Part shown: positions 1 through 15,047 of the stretch, piece after piece | Layout: every line of letters begins with the position of its first letter | Numbering within the stretch: the stretch's first letter is position 1 | DNA from: Rhypophila decipiens | Taxonomy: Eukaryota; Ascomycota; Sordariomycetes; Sordariales; Naviculisporaceae | Reading direction: 5' to 3' | Assembly: GCA_033297075.1 (NCBI GenBank) | Contig: MU858158.1 | Span: forward strand, 59,333 to 123,332 | DNA: 64,000 nucleotides | Notes under the pieces: generated by a model | What the model was told of the DNA's origin: nothing | What the model saw: only the letters and a program-made list of their open reading frames with translations | Database searches by the model: none | Program-made: the position numbers and the translations under genes

Positions 1-2072
1 GATATGAGATTGTTCAAGTTTGCGTTGGTGGTGGTGGAGTGGCGTTGAAGCGCCACGATGCGGTACAACAACGGTTGTGCTTGGGAAAATGCTCCGATAA
101 CCACAATCTCGTGTTTCCTAATTATTGAACACAAGTTTTCTTTCATTCTAGATTGTTACCCGTATTCATTTCATCCTCTTTCTCGTGTCGATCCCCGTTT
201 TGTGTTGTAGATGGCCGGGCCAAAGGTTTTGTTTGGGTAAGGCCCTTCAGTGGGGCAAAAGATCTTCCCCAGACCTAAGAATAGAAAGCGACTCTTTGAT
301 GCTGTGGTCGACACTCACGGCGGCTTTTGCGAGCTCAACCTCGTGTCTGGAAGGCCACCCGTGGGTGGTGGATGGTTGAGAGCCGCTCGCCCCTTTTCCA
401 CAGCCTCAAAAGCGGGGCATCTGCAATGGTTGGCGACGGCAACACTGCTGTGTCGTCACTCGTCAATGGATTCGTGATTATCTTGTCACGCTTGTATCCG
501 AGCTTCCCAATTACATGCGATTCAAAGGATGATAACAGAATGGTTACCTCCCATTCTCCGTCTTGCATAAAAAGCAATGTCAGAAAATAGCAAAGATGCA
601 AGGGGAAAATGTACCCTTAGATCAACGGTTAGGATGCAGGTGAGAATCGATATCGGGTGCAAAAGCGAGCGGGAGCGCAGCAAAGTCCGATACGAAGAAG
701 AAAATGTCCACGCCCTGCCGAGTGATCGGGATCCACAAGTCTCGGTCCATAATTACGAGGCTGTCCAGGAAGTGTCCACTGCCGTTGCCAGATAATTAGC
801 AATTTGAGGGTCCGTAGCAACAGTGATCGTCTTCGGACTTCGTATGGTTGGCGTCGTTGCTAGGGCAAGGGGGGCGGTACTGAGGGGACAGAAACTGCAT
901 GCTTTCGGCGAAGACAATGGAGATGGACCAGGCCGCTTCGAGTCAGTTCATGGGATGTTGCTAAGACCAACGGTGCGTTAGCTTCTCGCGGGCTCGCTCT
1001 GGGGACCAGATGGAAGACACCAAGGGCGTGTGAGGTGCATGGTGCTAAGAAGGAGCTGGAAACGTCCTTCCAAGGCAGGTTGACGACATCGAGACAATCA
1101 TAGTGGAGAGGACCCTGAAAACAGTGTGCAATCCCTCAGGAGCACAGCAGCCATCTTATTAGGGTTGCTGGGGCCACGCGAAACAGGTATGGAGCACGCA
1201 GGGTTGCGTGCTATCTTGAAAATCAGCTGGCCGAGAACACGGGCGCCAAGTTCCAGATGAGGCCGCCGAAACTTCTCTGGGACCAAAATTACGGAACATG
1301 AAAATATGTGACAAAAAACTGCGGAGAGTCACGCTTATGATGGTCTGACCTGTGGTCGTGGAAGACCCGTGTCAGTGGTTTGGACGGCGTCTTTGATAGT
1401 AGGAGGGGGCCGAGACGGGATTTATTAGCGCTGTAAACAAACCAGACGAAGACAACAGGCAGGCAGTGACATACGAGTGGGGCACAACGCCGCAAAGGAG
1501 GAGTTCCATACAAAGGACAGATTGGCGATCTCTGCTTGCGTAAATAAGAAACGGAATATGAGAATAGCTAATGTATCATCTACGCATATTGCGAGAATAA
1601 AGGAACCTGGAAGGGAGGAGTGACCACCAGTATCAATCGGTTGATGATGTTCAGTCCAATGAACCGGACTGGACATACCGAATCGGCGCAAGCACTCAAC
1701 CCCGCCAAAGCGGTGACGACTGTCGACACCAGACCGCAACAGCGCCCGCCCTGTGACGACCCCTGTCATGACATGGCACTTCCATCCTAGCTCGATCCAC
1801 GGTATGCAGCATTCCTCTCCAGGGCCATAAGTAGAACTCCCCCTCCTCCACAGCAAGAGCTTCCTGAAACCTACAACCACCAACATCTTGCAAACTTTCC
1901 TTCTCTTAACCTCGGGCCTCGCTCTCTGCTTTTGCGCTTGATACCCATCTGCCTCGCTACGTCTGAATCCACAGCCTATCCGCAATCGAATTTCGCAACC
2001 CTTTCGCAAACAGAACTTCGAGCATCTTTGCATCGCATTCGTTAGTTGGTTGGTTCGCTCATTCTGGTCAAC
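1..2072. other. Intergenic region upstream of gfa1
   Basis: No gene is recognised here. The longest open frame (about 1425-2135, minus) runs antisense into the start of gfa1 and has no family resemblance. The last ~250 bases are pyrimidine-rich, as expected of a promoter and 5' leader of a highly expressed fungal gene. Confidence 0.5.
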
Positions 2073-4608
<2,536 letters not shown>

Positions 4609-5141
4609 ACTCCAGTATCCATGCAGGAGTCGGCAGTTTTGAAGATGGACTTGTATTTGTAACATTTCTTTGTGTAATGTCCACCGATCTGGAGTTATTA
4701 GTGGGCATAAAAACCAACACCGAAAAGCAGAGAGGATCATGGGTGATGTGGGCGGAATGATTGATGGGACAAATCACTTGGGTTATATTTTGCAACTTAC
4801 GATATGGGACCGGAGTCATGGGATAGCGACGGGACATTTCTTTATACATGGGTTAAATAAAGCGGCTTTCGCGTTCATATAGCGGAATGGATATAGTTGG
4901 TACATTAAATGCGGGCCTAAAAAAAGAACATTTTGACTTGAGAAATCATTTCCGCTGCAGTATTGTCATGATTCATGCCTCTGGTCTGATGTTTCAGCGT
5001 CTTGATCATACGCGAGTAAAAAAGAACTGCCAAGCTAAGGCAGAGAGGATATCTGTCCATAACCTATGCCAACCAGCCGCGCCATCTGGTTATCTATTCT
5101 TGTTGAAATAATATCGCAACAACAGTATAAACAGGAACAAT
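4609..5141. other. Convergent intergenic region
   Basis: 3' regions of gfa1 and the proteasome gene meet tail to tail. It is AT-rich and nothing else is recognised. Confidence 0.5.
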
Positions 5142-6122
5142 CTACACCGTCTGTGTGCCATATCCTTTGATCCGCTCCGCAAACGCCCAGCTCTGCCTCT
5201 CCAACTGCTCGTTCTCTTTCAGCTCGACACCGTCCTTGGTCACCACCGCAATGCTATACTTGTCCAAGCTGCGCGCATCACGGTAAAAGAGAACCTTCAT
5301 GCAGTCCTTGACAACGTTGACCGCCTCCTCACGCGTCAGACGAGCGGCATCCTCCTCTGTAGCTGCGTAGTTGCGCATGATGGGCTGAGCCAGGGCGGCG
5401 CCGAATCCGGTTGCCAGACTGGGGCTGGTAAAGGCGGTGCCGCGGAGGTCGACGCTCGCTAGGAAGGGCTTGGAAGCGGCGTCGAAGCCGGCGACGAGAA
5501 TCTGGTTCCAGAGGGGGTCGAAGTCGGACCTCCGCTTGTAGAGGACTTTCTGGAGGTACTTGTGGAGGTTGGCGGCGTTGAGCTTGCCGCTGGGCTTGGA
5601 GGTGTCTTTGGTCGCGGCCGTCTCGAGGTCGTAGGCTTCGTCGATGGCTAGCTCGTTGAGGTGGCGGTCTAGGTACTGCATGTCGCTGACGTCGCCGCTG
5701 AAACCGACTACCGAGGAGTCGAGGAAGACGCGGAGACGCTTGACGTCGGTGAAGCGGGCCAGGGCGCCGTAGGAAGCTGATTAGAATGGGAAGGCTGTTA
5801 GGATTATCCTGAGTGATTTTCAAAGACTGGAAGAAGTCGGCATACCCAGATTATCAGCGGCAATGACGACGCCCTCGTTGAACTTCATCGCAATGACGGA
5901 TGTACCTGTTACGATCGGCTGTTGCGTAGCCTGCTTCGGGCCGCTGGTCTGGAGGTACGAGGCATCATAGGCGCCGTAGACATCATCTCTGGGCTAGAAT
6001 TTGAACAAGTCAGCAAGGAATAGTTTTGGACAGGCAGTGCAATCGAGACTGCGACCGGTGAGAGGAACGGCAGGTCTGCCGGGGAGACATACACGACCCC
6101 AAGCTTGCGGAAGATGATTCAT
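5142..6122 (-). CDS. pre4: 20S proteasome subunit beta7 (Pre4/PSMB4-like)
   Basis: Structural, non-catalytic subunit of the 20S proteasome beta ring. Three exons on the minus strand: 6122-6093, 5993-5846 and 5776-5142. They join to a 270-aa protein, close to the ~266 aa of yeast Pre4. The N-terminus [20 protein letters not shown] is of the beta7 type and is followed by [20 protein letters not shown] and AADNLASYG at the start of the mature Ntn fold. [35 protein letters not shown] and VLFYRDARS are family hallmarks, and the protein ends KGYGTQTV, matching the KGYGTQ end of Pre4. The start is the only ATG giving this N-terminus. The gene is divergent from the HCNGP-like gene across 427 bp. Confidence 0.95.
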
Positions 6123-6549
6123 GGCTGATGGTTATTGCTGAAGAGGAAGAGTCGGTGGTTCAAGATAAAGGTTAACGGTGGGCTCCTCGAGAATATCGGC
6201 GCTTTGTGGTATCAATTCGCCTGATGTCGTGGTTTGGTTCGTGGTTGTTTGCGAAGTCGAAGTTTGGCTGGTTGGAAGCTCGGACGGGCTGCAGTGGTGA
6301 GCTCCCTGTAGCTTCGCGTTCACAGTGCTGCCTTCCAGGAGCTGGGTCGGATTGCATTAGGTCATCACAGCTGGCTGTTGCTGCCTGAGGCATGACATCA
6401 GCTGCAGCTTGAACTTGAACACCCACCCGAACACGTGACACCCTTGTCCATCAACTCTCAGTCCTCACACTTGGTGACGGTATCCTTGACCAGCAGAACA
6501 ATCTCACATTATATCGGTGCATCTACAATTGACGGCACATAAAATAAAA
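6123..6549. promoter_or_regulatory. Shared divergent promoter region
   Basis: This 427-bp interval separates the start codons of the proteasome beta7 gene (minus) and the HCNGP-like gene (plus). It must hold both promoters. I see no clear TATA box or rpn4-type element that I would commit to. Confidence 0.4.
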
Positions 6550-7643
6550 ATGGGACTAGTACAGTATGACAGCAGTGACGAAGATGGCGACGAACAAATG
6601 CAGATGGAGGCCCAACCGCAGGTAGGTCCAAATCTCGATCATCTCAACAAGCCAAAGAAAATTCGCTAACAGCACAGTCTAGCCTCAACCCCAAAGAAAA
6701 GAGAACACGGATTCTAACGGGTCCAGTGCTGGCGGTATGCTTCTGTCTCTCCCTCGGCGTTCCACCATCCCATCTGACGTTTCTCGCAGTTATCATCTCA
6801 TCTCAAACAGCTGTCAACCCCGAACCCTTAGCACCACCACCGCAACAGACGCAAAATGAAGGCGAAGAAGCAGAACCTGTTCTTGGACCTCAATTATTAC
6901 CACCAACAGGACCCGTATTAGGACCAGCATTAGGGCCCTCTCGCCCTCCAGAGCTCTCAGATCCCCAGTCAGCCACACCACCGCCAGGACCACAACCGCC
7001 TTCCCTAGCAGAAGTCGACATGTCCTTCCTAGAAACAGAATCCGACCCGAACGAACCCCCTAAATCGCCCTATACAGCGCAAAGAAGCCTCCTTCGCGAC
7101 CTTACGCTCCCAGCAATCGACATCTCGACCCTAGACATCCCACCCTCACCACCAGCCTCCCCCTCTCCATCCTCTCAGGCCCAGCTTCAAGCATTAAACA
7201 CGAAATTCGACGAATTTCTCCGCCTGAAGCGCACCAGAGGGGTCCATTTCAATGAGCGTCTAGCCAACTCGACCATGATGCGCAACCCATCCCTGATGGA
7301 CAAGATGCTGGGCTTTGTCGGGATTGAGACGGAGTTCTTGGGGCCGGATGATGTCAAGGCCACAGAGCAATATTTGACTACTTTACCGAGCGATCTCTGG
7401 GACCCGGGGTCGTTTCCGGAATGGGCGTACAAGGGGATGTTGAGGAAGGCACAGGAGCGGGTGACCAAAGAGAGGGAGCGGGCTAAAGGGGAGCCGGTGC
7501 AGTTTGTGGGCGGTGGTGTGGTTGGTGGTGATTCAGTTGCTGGTGGACTCAGTGCTCCCGGGAGTCGATCTGGAACACCTGGGGTGGGTGGTGGTTCTAG
7601 TTCGACAGTGGCTGGGAAGCGGAAGTCGAGGTTTGACGCTTGA
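6550..7643 (+). CDS. HCNGP/SAP30-binding-protein-like nuclear protein
   Basis: Probable nuclear protein of the HCNGP family (human SAP30BP), implicated in transcriptional regulation and RNA processing. Three exons, 6550-6621, 6683-6734 and 6790-7643, join to 325 aa. The N-terminus MGLVQYDSSDEDGDEQ is the short acidic start seen in the family. A Pro-rich, low-complexity stretch (PPPGPQ, PPSPPASPSPSS) covers about residues 45-175. The HCNGP domain follows: a helix (LNTKFDEFLRLKRTRGVHFN), then ANSTMMRNPSLMDKMLGFVGI, then DLWDPGSFPEWAYKGMLRKAQ, and a charged helix. The tail is Gly/Ser-rich and ends GKRKSRFDA. The frame is fixed by the second intron: only the acceptor at 6682 joins exon 1 to the HCNGP frame. 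Assignment is by domain pattern. Confidence 0.85.
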
Positions 7644-8630
7644 TACTTTTATACCATCGGGCATTGCTTTCGCGGATAACTTGAGTATGTTATGGACCCC
7701 TGTTACTGTAGAAATTGGGAACGCCGTCGTGGGCTTTACGAGATGGATGCTATTATTTGTCCAGCCGGCGGAGATTATCAACCATGTAAATTTCTGTATA
7801 TTGTACGAGGTACATTGTTGTTACTTGGCGGCTGAGCTGGGTTGGAATAGCCCGCACAAATTGATACCCATTCCTGCACAGCATTCCACGGTAAATAGTC
7901 AAGTTGCTATACCTGGTTGAACATGGGTGCTCGGCCTGTAAGTGACCTGTTAATGCATATTCTATTTTACAGCTTATCAAGGCCTTTCAAGTCGCGAGCA
8001 AGGCCCTGGTCATGTAGTGCAGGTGGACTATTTCTATTTACGGTGGAATACTATATGAACAAAACCAGCCATTGGAGAAGCAAGGATGTCCGTCCAGCTT
8101 TTACAAGATGCTTATTATGGATTTATAATGGCGCTACATGTCCAAAGAAACCGACAAAAGAAATACACACAGGATGTTTCAGTGGCAGATCACATCGTAG
8201 CCGACATACATGGTGAAATAATTTCAAGTTAAAAGGGTATCTTTTTGTGTGAAGCCATAAGGGAAACCTCGTAGCAGTTCACTGTGCTCGCCATGACGAC
8301 TTTTCCTGCTTGTCATCCTGCTTTCCATCCATCCAAAACACAACAACAGCTTTTCACCAAACACACGCAACCCGCCATGCTGTGAAATCCGCATTTCATA
8401 TCCCATCCATACATAGCCTCTGGCTTTCCTCATGCTTCTGGTATTCCCTCCTGCGTTTGGTATTACTGACGGCAATGCAAGAAGAAGAAGAAGAAAAAAC
8501 AATGCCAAAAATAAAAATACTTGCAACCAGCCCGATATATCAACACGGGTAATGGGTGATAGAATGAGATAATTAAGACAATATTAAGACGTTGTTAGAC
8601 CGTTTCTTTTCCCTCCCAAGTTGGTTCAAA
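7644..8630. other. Convergent intergenic region
   Basis: Nearly 1 kb between two gene 3' ends, AT-rich with pyrimidine tracts (including a CTT run near 8,490 on the minus strand). No gene recognised. Confidence 0.45.
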
Positions 8631-9830
8631 TCACTCCTTGCAATGGAGGTCGACATTGGCGTTGTGCAGCGGGGTCTTGAGGTCAATAGGGACAGTCTGC
8701 TCGCCGGCGCCAAGGGCCTCGGCAAAGTAACTGAGCGGCTTGCCGTCGTTGACCACCTTTGTGCCGACAAGCACAAAGGGGACGATTCCGGTCTCGCAGT
8801 AGGGCTTCTTTTGCATAATGTCGAGGATTGCGCTGTTGTCAATCTTGGACCGCATGGGGAAGACGTTGTCGTTTCCGGGCTTGAGGATGAGGTTGTCGAG
8901 GAAGGTCTGGCCTACTTTCTTGCCGAGGAGGAAGGTGTCGAATGTTGCGTTACCCTGGGGGGTGGATATTGAGTTAGTGAGGTGTTGGGGGGTTTGAGGG
9001 AATGAATGGGGTTGAACTTACGACTTCAAAGGTGACGACGGAGCGGTTGGGGATTCTGGTCTTTCCCCTGAAGTTGTTGCCATCTGGGAAGCCCATGATG
9101 GCAATTTCCGAGTCGAAGACCTCGGTTCCCTCAAAAGTTTGGAGACCTGATAGCGGGACGAAATTAGTACTTGGGGGTTTGGTGTTGATCCCTGGGCTAC
9201 GTACCGGCAAGAGTGATAGTCTTTCTGAAAGTGACGGGGTAGCGGCGGTCGATGCCCTTGACGTGGATACCAGTGTCGCCCTCTACTCTGACCTTGAAGT
9301 CGGTGCTCTTGAGAAGCTGCTTGTTGAAGTCGGTGAAGGCGGCCATGTTCTCGATCTTGGTCTCCTGAGTGACGTTGACGATCTGGAAGGCATCGCTCGT
9401 GGTCTCGGGGAAGTTGACGGCGGCAAACGGCCTGTCGTCGCCCTCGACGAACATCTGGCCGGTGAAGGGCTCGATCTTGGCATGGACCTTGCCGTCGCTG
9501 CGGATGACGCTGTCGATGGTCATGGTGAACTTGTCTGGCTGGGAGTTGGTCATGACAATTCTCTCGATGGTGAGTTCGGCCTCGTCAAGCTTGCTCTGGG
9601 CGATCTTGGGGACGGCAACAAGGAGGCTGGGAAGATTGGTCAGTATGCATGTGCCATGGTGAGGGTAGCGTCTCAACTTACACGACAGGGACGACGATGA
9701 CGACGAGGACAATGACTCCAATCAGGTACGCCCACCAGAACCTGGCGCAATGGCCGGCAATGCCTCTCTTACGGGGCTTCTCCGAGACGGCCTCAGTCGA
9801 GACCTGCGCCGGCTTGGATGTGTCGCTCAT
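8631..9830 (-). CDS. DUF3712 (LEA2-like) single-pass membrane protein
   Basis: Four exons on the minus strand: 9830-9682, 9626-9205, 9146-9022 and 8954-8631, giving 339 aa. A Thr/Glu/Lys-rich cytosolic head of about 30 residues, with a basic KPRKRG patch, precedes a strong hydrophobic segment at about residues 32-52 (YLIGVIVLVVIVVPVVLL). The rest is a beta-rich extracytoplasmic domain with repeats of the DUF3712/LEA2 type: SKLDEAELTIERIVMTN, GQMFVEGDDRPFAAVNFPET, NKQLLKSTDFKVRVEG, GLQTFEGTEVFDSEIAI. Large fungal proteins with this fold include the yeast vacuolar protein Tag1, but this one is small and its role is unknown. It ends in a Cys-containing tail (YCETGIVPFVLVGTKVV). A TATA-like box lies about 85 bp upstream. 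Confidence 0.85.
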
Positions 9831-9912
9831 GTTGGGCAGATAATCAAATCGTCCGGGAATTTGGAGCTGATGTTTTTTGTTGTTGTTTGCTGGCCACAAG
9901 ACTGGTCGTCTG

Positions 9913-9919
9913 TATATAA
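9913..9919 (-). promoter_or_regulatory. TATA-like box of the DUF3712 gene
   Basis: CTTATATACA on the minus strand, 83-89 bp before the ATG at 9830. Spacing is reasonable for a fungal TATA element. Confidence 0.45.
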
Positions 9920-12900
9920 GTCGGGGTCGAGGAAGGAAGTGAAGTGAGTGGCAAGTGGCAACACCAAACTCTTCAGGTCAACAACGAAGGGAAAGAAGAG
10001 AGCCGAGGAAAGAGCTCGAGGGGCGTGAGGCTAGTTTTAACTTTTGTATAAGCTGGGAAACAGGGCCGGGCAAGCTCAACAAGTCCAGGCGTGACCCACG
10101 AGCAGTGCTCTGGAGGGCACGAACATGGCTATCCACTTGAACTATAAGTCTCGTGCCCGGGATCCCCAGCTCTCCATCAAGGGGAAAAAGCAGACAGGGA
10201 ATGCCTGTTTTCCGATGGACCATTCCGCTGCAAGCCGGAGATCGTCTCTCACCCCGTCATCTCCAGCAGGTAGCATTGCCAGGGGTTTCTGGCCGGGGAC
10301 CACTCCACCACATTCTGTCAGAGGCTTGACAATTGCAGAATTGCGAGCCTCTGACTGGTGAGTGGTGACAAATTTGGTGTAGGTTAATCTTTGCTGGAGG
10401 GTAACTCACAAAGTACCGAGCTAGCCCTGTTGGGAAGTACATCCGACTGGGCCCTCCACAACCGCCAAGCCATCTCCATAACCTCAAGGACGACAGTTGG
10501 GGAATGCAACACCCTTTTTTCTTGGACACAAGGCGGCGGCTCTACACTAAAGCTTGCACGGGATTGTTGATTGTCATGTTCGAGTCCGTGACTGCCAGCA
10601 CTGATTGTCTATGCGTGGTCACCATGGCATTGTTCCAGCATCTGCTCGTTGTGCTTGCACAGACAAACGGGCACATGTCAGGGCAACCAGCCTTGCGTAT
10701 TCGGATTGACGTTGGGAGTCCGGTTCCTTGGTATTGCAATATCGCTACACTAGCTCATCCTTCATGGATACAAATTCTCCATGTTCCCCAAGTCAGATGA
10801 GATCTGGGTGACAGCCAAGAGGGTGAATGCGGGGGAGGCAATGGCTTGCCCTGGAACCAAATGTGGAGGAAAAAGCATGTGAGTCTCCAAGATTCTGGCG
10901 ATGATTCTCCTGGGGTTTGCTTGGCAACCTCTAGTGACGGAAAAATCTGGAGAAGCCTGGCGGAGACTCTCTTGATCAGACCATGTCAGCCACCTACGTT
11001 GTGATGCTTTCCCCACGGTCTGCACCAGTTCGCCCGAAACGACCAATGTGCTGGCAATTGTCCCGAGAGACACATTCGATGAAAAAATATCATCATCTCA
11101 AGTTGAGTGCGAAGACCACGGGTCCAATTTACACTTTTGGGCTAATGTCTGTTTGACTGCCATTACTTCCCGAAGCAGCTAGACTGATGTTAGCATATTT
11201 TAGGGTGGGCGCCAAGCAGACAAAGTTGGACTGTCAAGGTCGGGAGCGGGAGGGGGAAGTGCAGCCGCCAGTGAGTGCTTCTTCAAACTTCAACAGCAGC
11301 AGTTGCTCTGCAAGCCATAATACGGATAGCGAAGCAACATTCCCAGGCCATGTTTCCAGCAGCGAGTTTTTGCTATCACTCCCATACCAATAATTGGAGG
11401 CCTAAGTGGACTAACAAGTGAGTCTGTGCGATCGAGGACTGCCGCCCACCTGCCCCCGTGCCCCAGAAGTTGGCACTGGTTGCTGATCAATATCGGAACC
11501 TCTCAACTGGGAAAAACGTTCGCCAGGAAGATCTTTTTGTGTTCAGCCATGCGGGGACGCCACAAGATGCTTGATGGCAGTTGAAAAAGCCCAGCAAGAA
11601 GCTTACCCGGGCTTGACTTCCTGAAGAGGACTGGTACCGAGACGGATCGTATCGGGTGCCCCCGCATTCTCTGGGGTTGAACGCCAGCAGGACAGGGGAT
11701 CGCGACAGCTCCTGGCCCTGAAAAATCCAATTTCGGCCAGACTCCTCGGCAACTTTTGACTGGATTGATGGAGCACATGAAAGAAATGGAGAAAAGATGG
11801 AGTCTTGTTGCTTTTTGGGGGGTAACGTTTGTGGAGTGTTGCATCAATAGATTCAGTGTGTCAGTACACAAATACACCAAGGAAATACCCCAGTCTCCGT
11901 ACCTGACGACGGATACAGCTCCTGCTCAGCTCAACCACGCAGTCTAGGCAGTTGCCCAGCTTCTCGACTGCCGTGCTACAGAGTCTTGGACTCTTGGTTA
12001 TTCACAGAATTTTGCATGTGCAGAATTATCTCCGAATTTGAGGATAGCGTCGAAGTTGTCTGGTTCGAGGTCGAAAAGCTCTGGACACGAGAAGCCCGGA
12101 ATTCCTCTCCAGTGCTTGATGATCCGGCCAACGATCGCCCTGCTCAGGTTATCTCATTCAACCATTGCATCTTCCAGGCCTTTCACTGGTTGTATTACTG
12201 ATACGCTCCCACCTTCCTCGGGACGTATCTCTAACGCCTGGGCCAATCATACGGCGAGAATTACGATTTAGCAAACGCCACAATACCGTACCGTACGAAT
12301 CAGAAACAGCTCACGATGGCATTGTAGACGAAATCTGCATTATTAAAGGGGCAACGGCTAGCACACCAAACAAACTTGTTTGGGGCTCATGGCTCTGGGT
12401 TGTTCGAACCACTTAATCTCGCGGGAAACAGTATAATGCGATGTCCGTGGTCTAGCCTCCAGAAACGTTATATTCTCCGACCTGAAAAGGGGCATTATCC
12501 CTGTCTGTCCTGGATTTGACATTTGCAACGCTCGCCTGGACTGGCAGCCATCCTCGTTACCTGGACCTATCCGGATATATTACCTCGTCTTTTTACTCTA
12601 TGTCTTGAACGGCGGCGCCTCTTACAAGGCTGTCACATGATGGAAGCGATAAGGAATCCATCTCGGTTGCTAGCCCGTTTGTATATGAAGAGCATGAAGT
12701 ACAGTAGAATAGAGCAATAACCCCACGATCGGACTCTGATATAAACCGGAGCTATAACTTGCATCGCGACACGTGCAGAAGTCTACACTGTCTACGCCCT
12801 AGCCATACATGTCACATACCGCTCGTGCAGAAAGCAGCTTCGCGGCCAAGCATCCAAAGTTTGTTGGCCGTCTGATATCATCATGACGGGTACGGGATAC

Positions 12901-13294
12901 AACCAACCGACCAGCCTCTTGTGGGTGGTAGGAGAGATCAGTGTTGGTTGCATCAATCCCTGGAAGTTAGTCTGCCGGCTCACGATCCCAATAGTGAGGC
13001 TCCCGTTTCTTGATTAGGGAGCCATGCTTGCACAGGAAAATGGAGGCCGAAGGAAGTCATCACATATCAACTAGTTCATCACGCACTCTTGCCTTTTCGT
13101 CCTCCCTCAAGACGGACACTCACATGTTGAAAAAATTCCCCCAGTCTAACCCTTATTCTCGCTTGCGTCGCTTCATCAAAACTCGAAATGCTCGCCAAAG
13201 TGAGGCACAACAGCGTGCTTGACGATTTATTGTCAAATTGACACTACGCATTCCATGGGCAGCTTCATATGTCCACTTCGCACATAGCTACTAA
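9920..13294. other. 3.4-kb intergenic region without recognised genes
   Basis: Only short, mutually overlapping frames in all registers, none with a family signature. Base composition resembles the flanks. It could contain regulatory DNA or non-coding transcripts; nothing specific is visible. Confidence 0.4.
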
Positions 13295-15047
13295 TTAGAG
13301 CTTTGGCGTCGGAGTCCACAAGCCCCTCTTGTCAAGACCATCGCCACCATCAAAGATATCCCGCTCGACCATTCTGGTGTTGATCTGTTCACCAAAGTCA
13401 GTACGAAGGACGGACAAGAAAGGGCATCGCTTGGGTCGCCCACGTCTTTGTGGGAGAAAGAACCAGGCAACTTACAAATCTAGGCCCAAGCTCTGATACC
13501 TCTTTTACACCGAGAAGCTTCATACACGTCTCGATCTCGCCTTGAAGAACTAGATCAAGAGAACAAGTTAACCATGATGAATCTTCAAAGGTCACGAGGA
13601 GAGAAAAACAAAGGAAAGCAACAACACTTACTCTCAAAAGTCCGATCAACACCCTTCCACCCACCAGCTCCCAATCCCCAGAGTGCAGCCCTTCCAACAC
13701 CAACAGCCTTGGCCCCAAGACACAAAGCCTTGACAACATCCGTCCCGCGCCTAATCCCGCCGTCGATCCAGACCTCAATACTATCAAACACCTCAGGACA
13801 ATACTTTCTAATCTCCAGCAAAGTATGCACAGCCGGCGGCGCAGTATCGAGCGCTCTTCCCCCGTGATTCGACAAAATAATAGCCTTGACCGTGCCAGGG
13901 TACTTGCGCGCATACTTGGCAGCCAGATAGGCATCCTCGTGAGTCTGCACGCCCTTGAGCACAATCGGCAACTTGGTATGTTTCGCCAGCCAAGGAAGTG
14001 TCGTGTCCCACGTGAGGTCGGCCGCAGTACCCCAGAAGAGCTGTTGCCCCACGCCGCCGCCGCCGGGTTTCTTTTCTGCGTCATCCTTGGCGTTGCTGGC
14101 TGAGTCGACGATGATTTGCGAGTCGAGGTTGCTCTTCTCGTCGTGCTCACGTTTTCCCGGGACGGGCGCGTCCAAGGTCAGGATGATGGATTTAAAATTC
14201 GGCAGCTTGTTGATTCGCGCGAGCATAGCTTCTGACTTGGACCGTGTGGTTTGGACGTATAACTGCCACCCAAAGACGGCGTCGGGGGAGGCGTTTGCGA
14301 CGATTTGCTCGGGCGTCTGCGAGGCGTTGTTGGATACCAGCTGCATGGCGCCGAAGCGGGAGATGCCCCTGGCAATGCCGGCTTCACCGTCTGGGTGAGC
14401 GAGCCGGGCCATGGCTGCGGGGGATACGTAGAGCGGCGTGCCGAGTTTGTGGCCTAGCAAAGTCGTGGCGGTCGAAGCGGAGGTGCAGTCCACAAAGACG
14501 CGCGGCCGGAGCAGGATGCTCTTGAAGACGGAGCCATTGTAGTACTTGCTGATGAGGTCGTCGCCGGCGGAGAAGTAGTAGGCCCAGCATTTCTTGGAGA
14601 CCTGGGTCTTAGCGACGGCTTCTATCTCGTCGAGGTTCAGGAGCGTGTGAAGAGGCGGTGGTGGTGGCTTTTTGCCTCCTTGACCACTTTGGGACGAGGC
14701 TTTCCTGCTGACTGCCTCTTTTGCTCGCAGTTTAGCCAGGCTTTCGGGGTCGATTTTCCCGAGTTTGGCTTCCGGCTTGAGGTTCTCCTCTAGAGTCCCT
14801 GGCGGATGGACCGGATCGTACTCTTCGGTGGCATCTCGTCCGGCCAGCTGGAGTATGATCTTTGAGCCGCCTGGGTGAGAGGGTAGGAACTCCGTTACAT
14901 CGTAGACATTCCCGTAGAGGACTACCCAGCAGCTCTCCGGGCTTCTGTGCTTTGCAACTGGAAGGTCGCTGTGTTAGGACGAAAAAGTATCATTTCAGGG
15001 TACATGGTCATCGTCATACCTTCTTCGGCGGTATAGACTTTCGTCAT
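13295..15047 (-). CDS. Flavocytochrome b2-like FMN-dependent 2-hydroxyacid dehydrogenase
   Basis: Oxidises an L-2-hydroxyacid (L-lactate in yeast Cyb2) with FMN and a fused cytochrome b5 domain. Four exons, 15047-15020, 14957-13632, 13549-13476 and 13384-13295, join to 505 aa. The b5 domain (about 3-80) has the HPGG heme ligand motif at 37-40 and a second candidate ligand in YDPVHPPG (His60). A Pro-rich hinge (KKPPPPP) follows. The FMN domain has [39 protein letters not shown] and [10 protein letters not shown], holding the expected catalytic Tyr, Asp, Lys, His and Arg. [11 protein letters not shown] and [10 protein letters not shown] bind the FMN phosphate. The start [10 protein letters not shown] sits directly on the b5 domain, so no mitochondrial targeting peptide is encoded, unlike yeast Cyb2. 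Substrate is not certain. Confidence 0.92.

Noticed and set aside
8224..8526. 100-codon minus frame with a signal-peptide-like hydrophobic start
   Set aside because: Begins with TTG, not ATG; the hydrophobic run comes from a CTT/pyrimidine tract in a 3' region.
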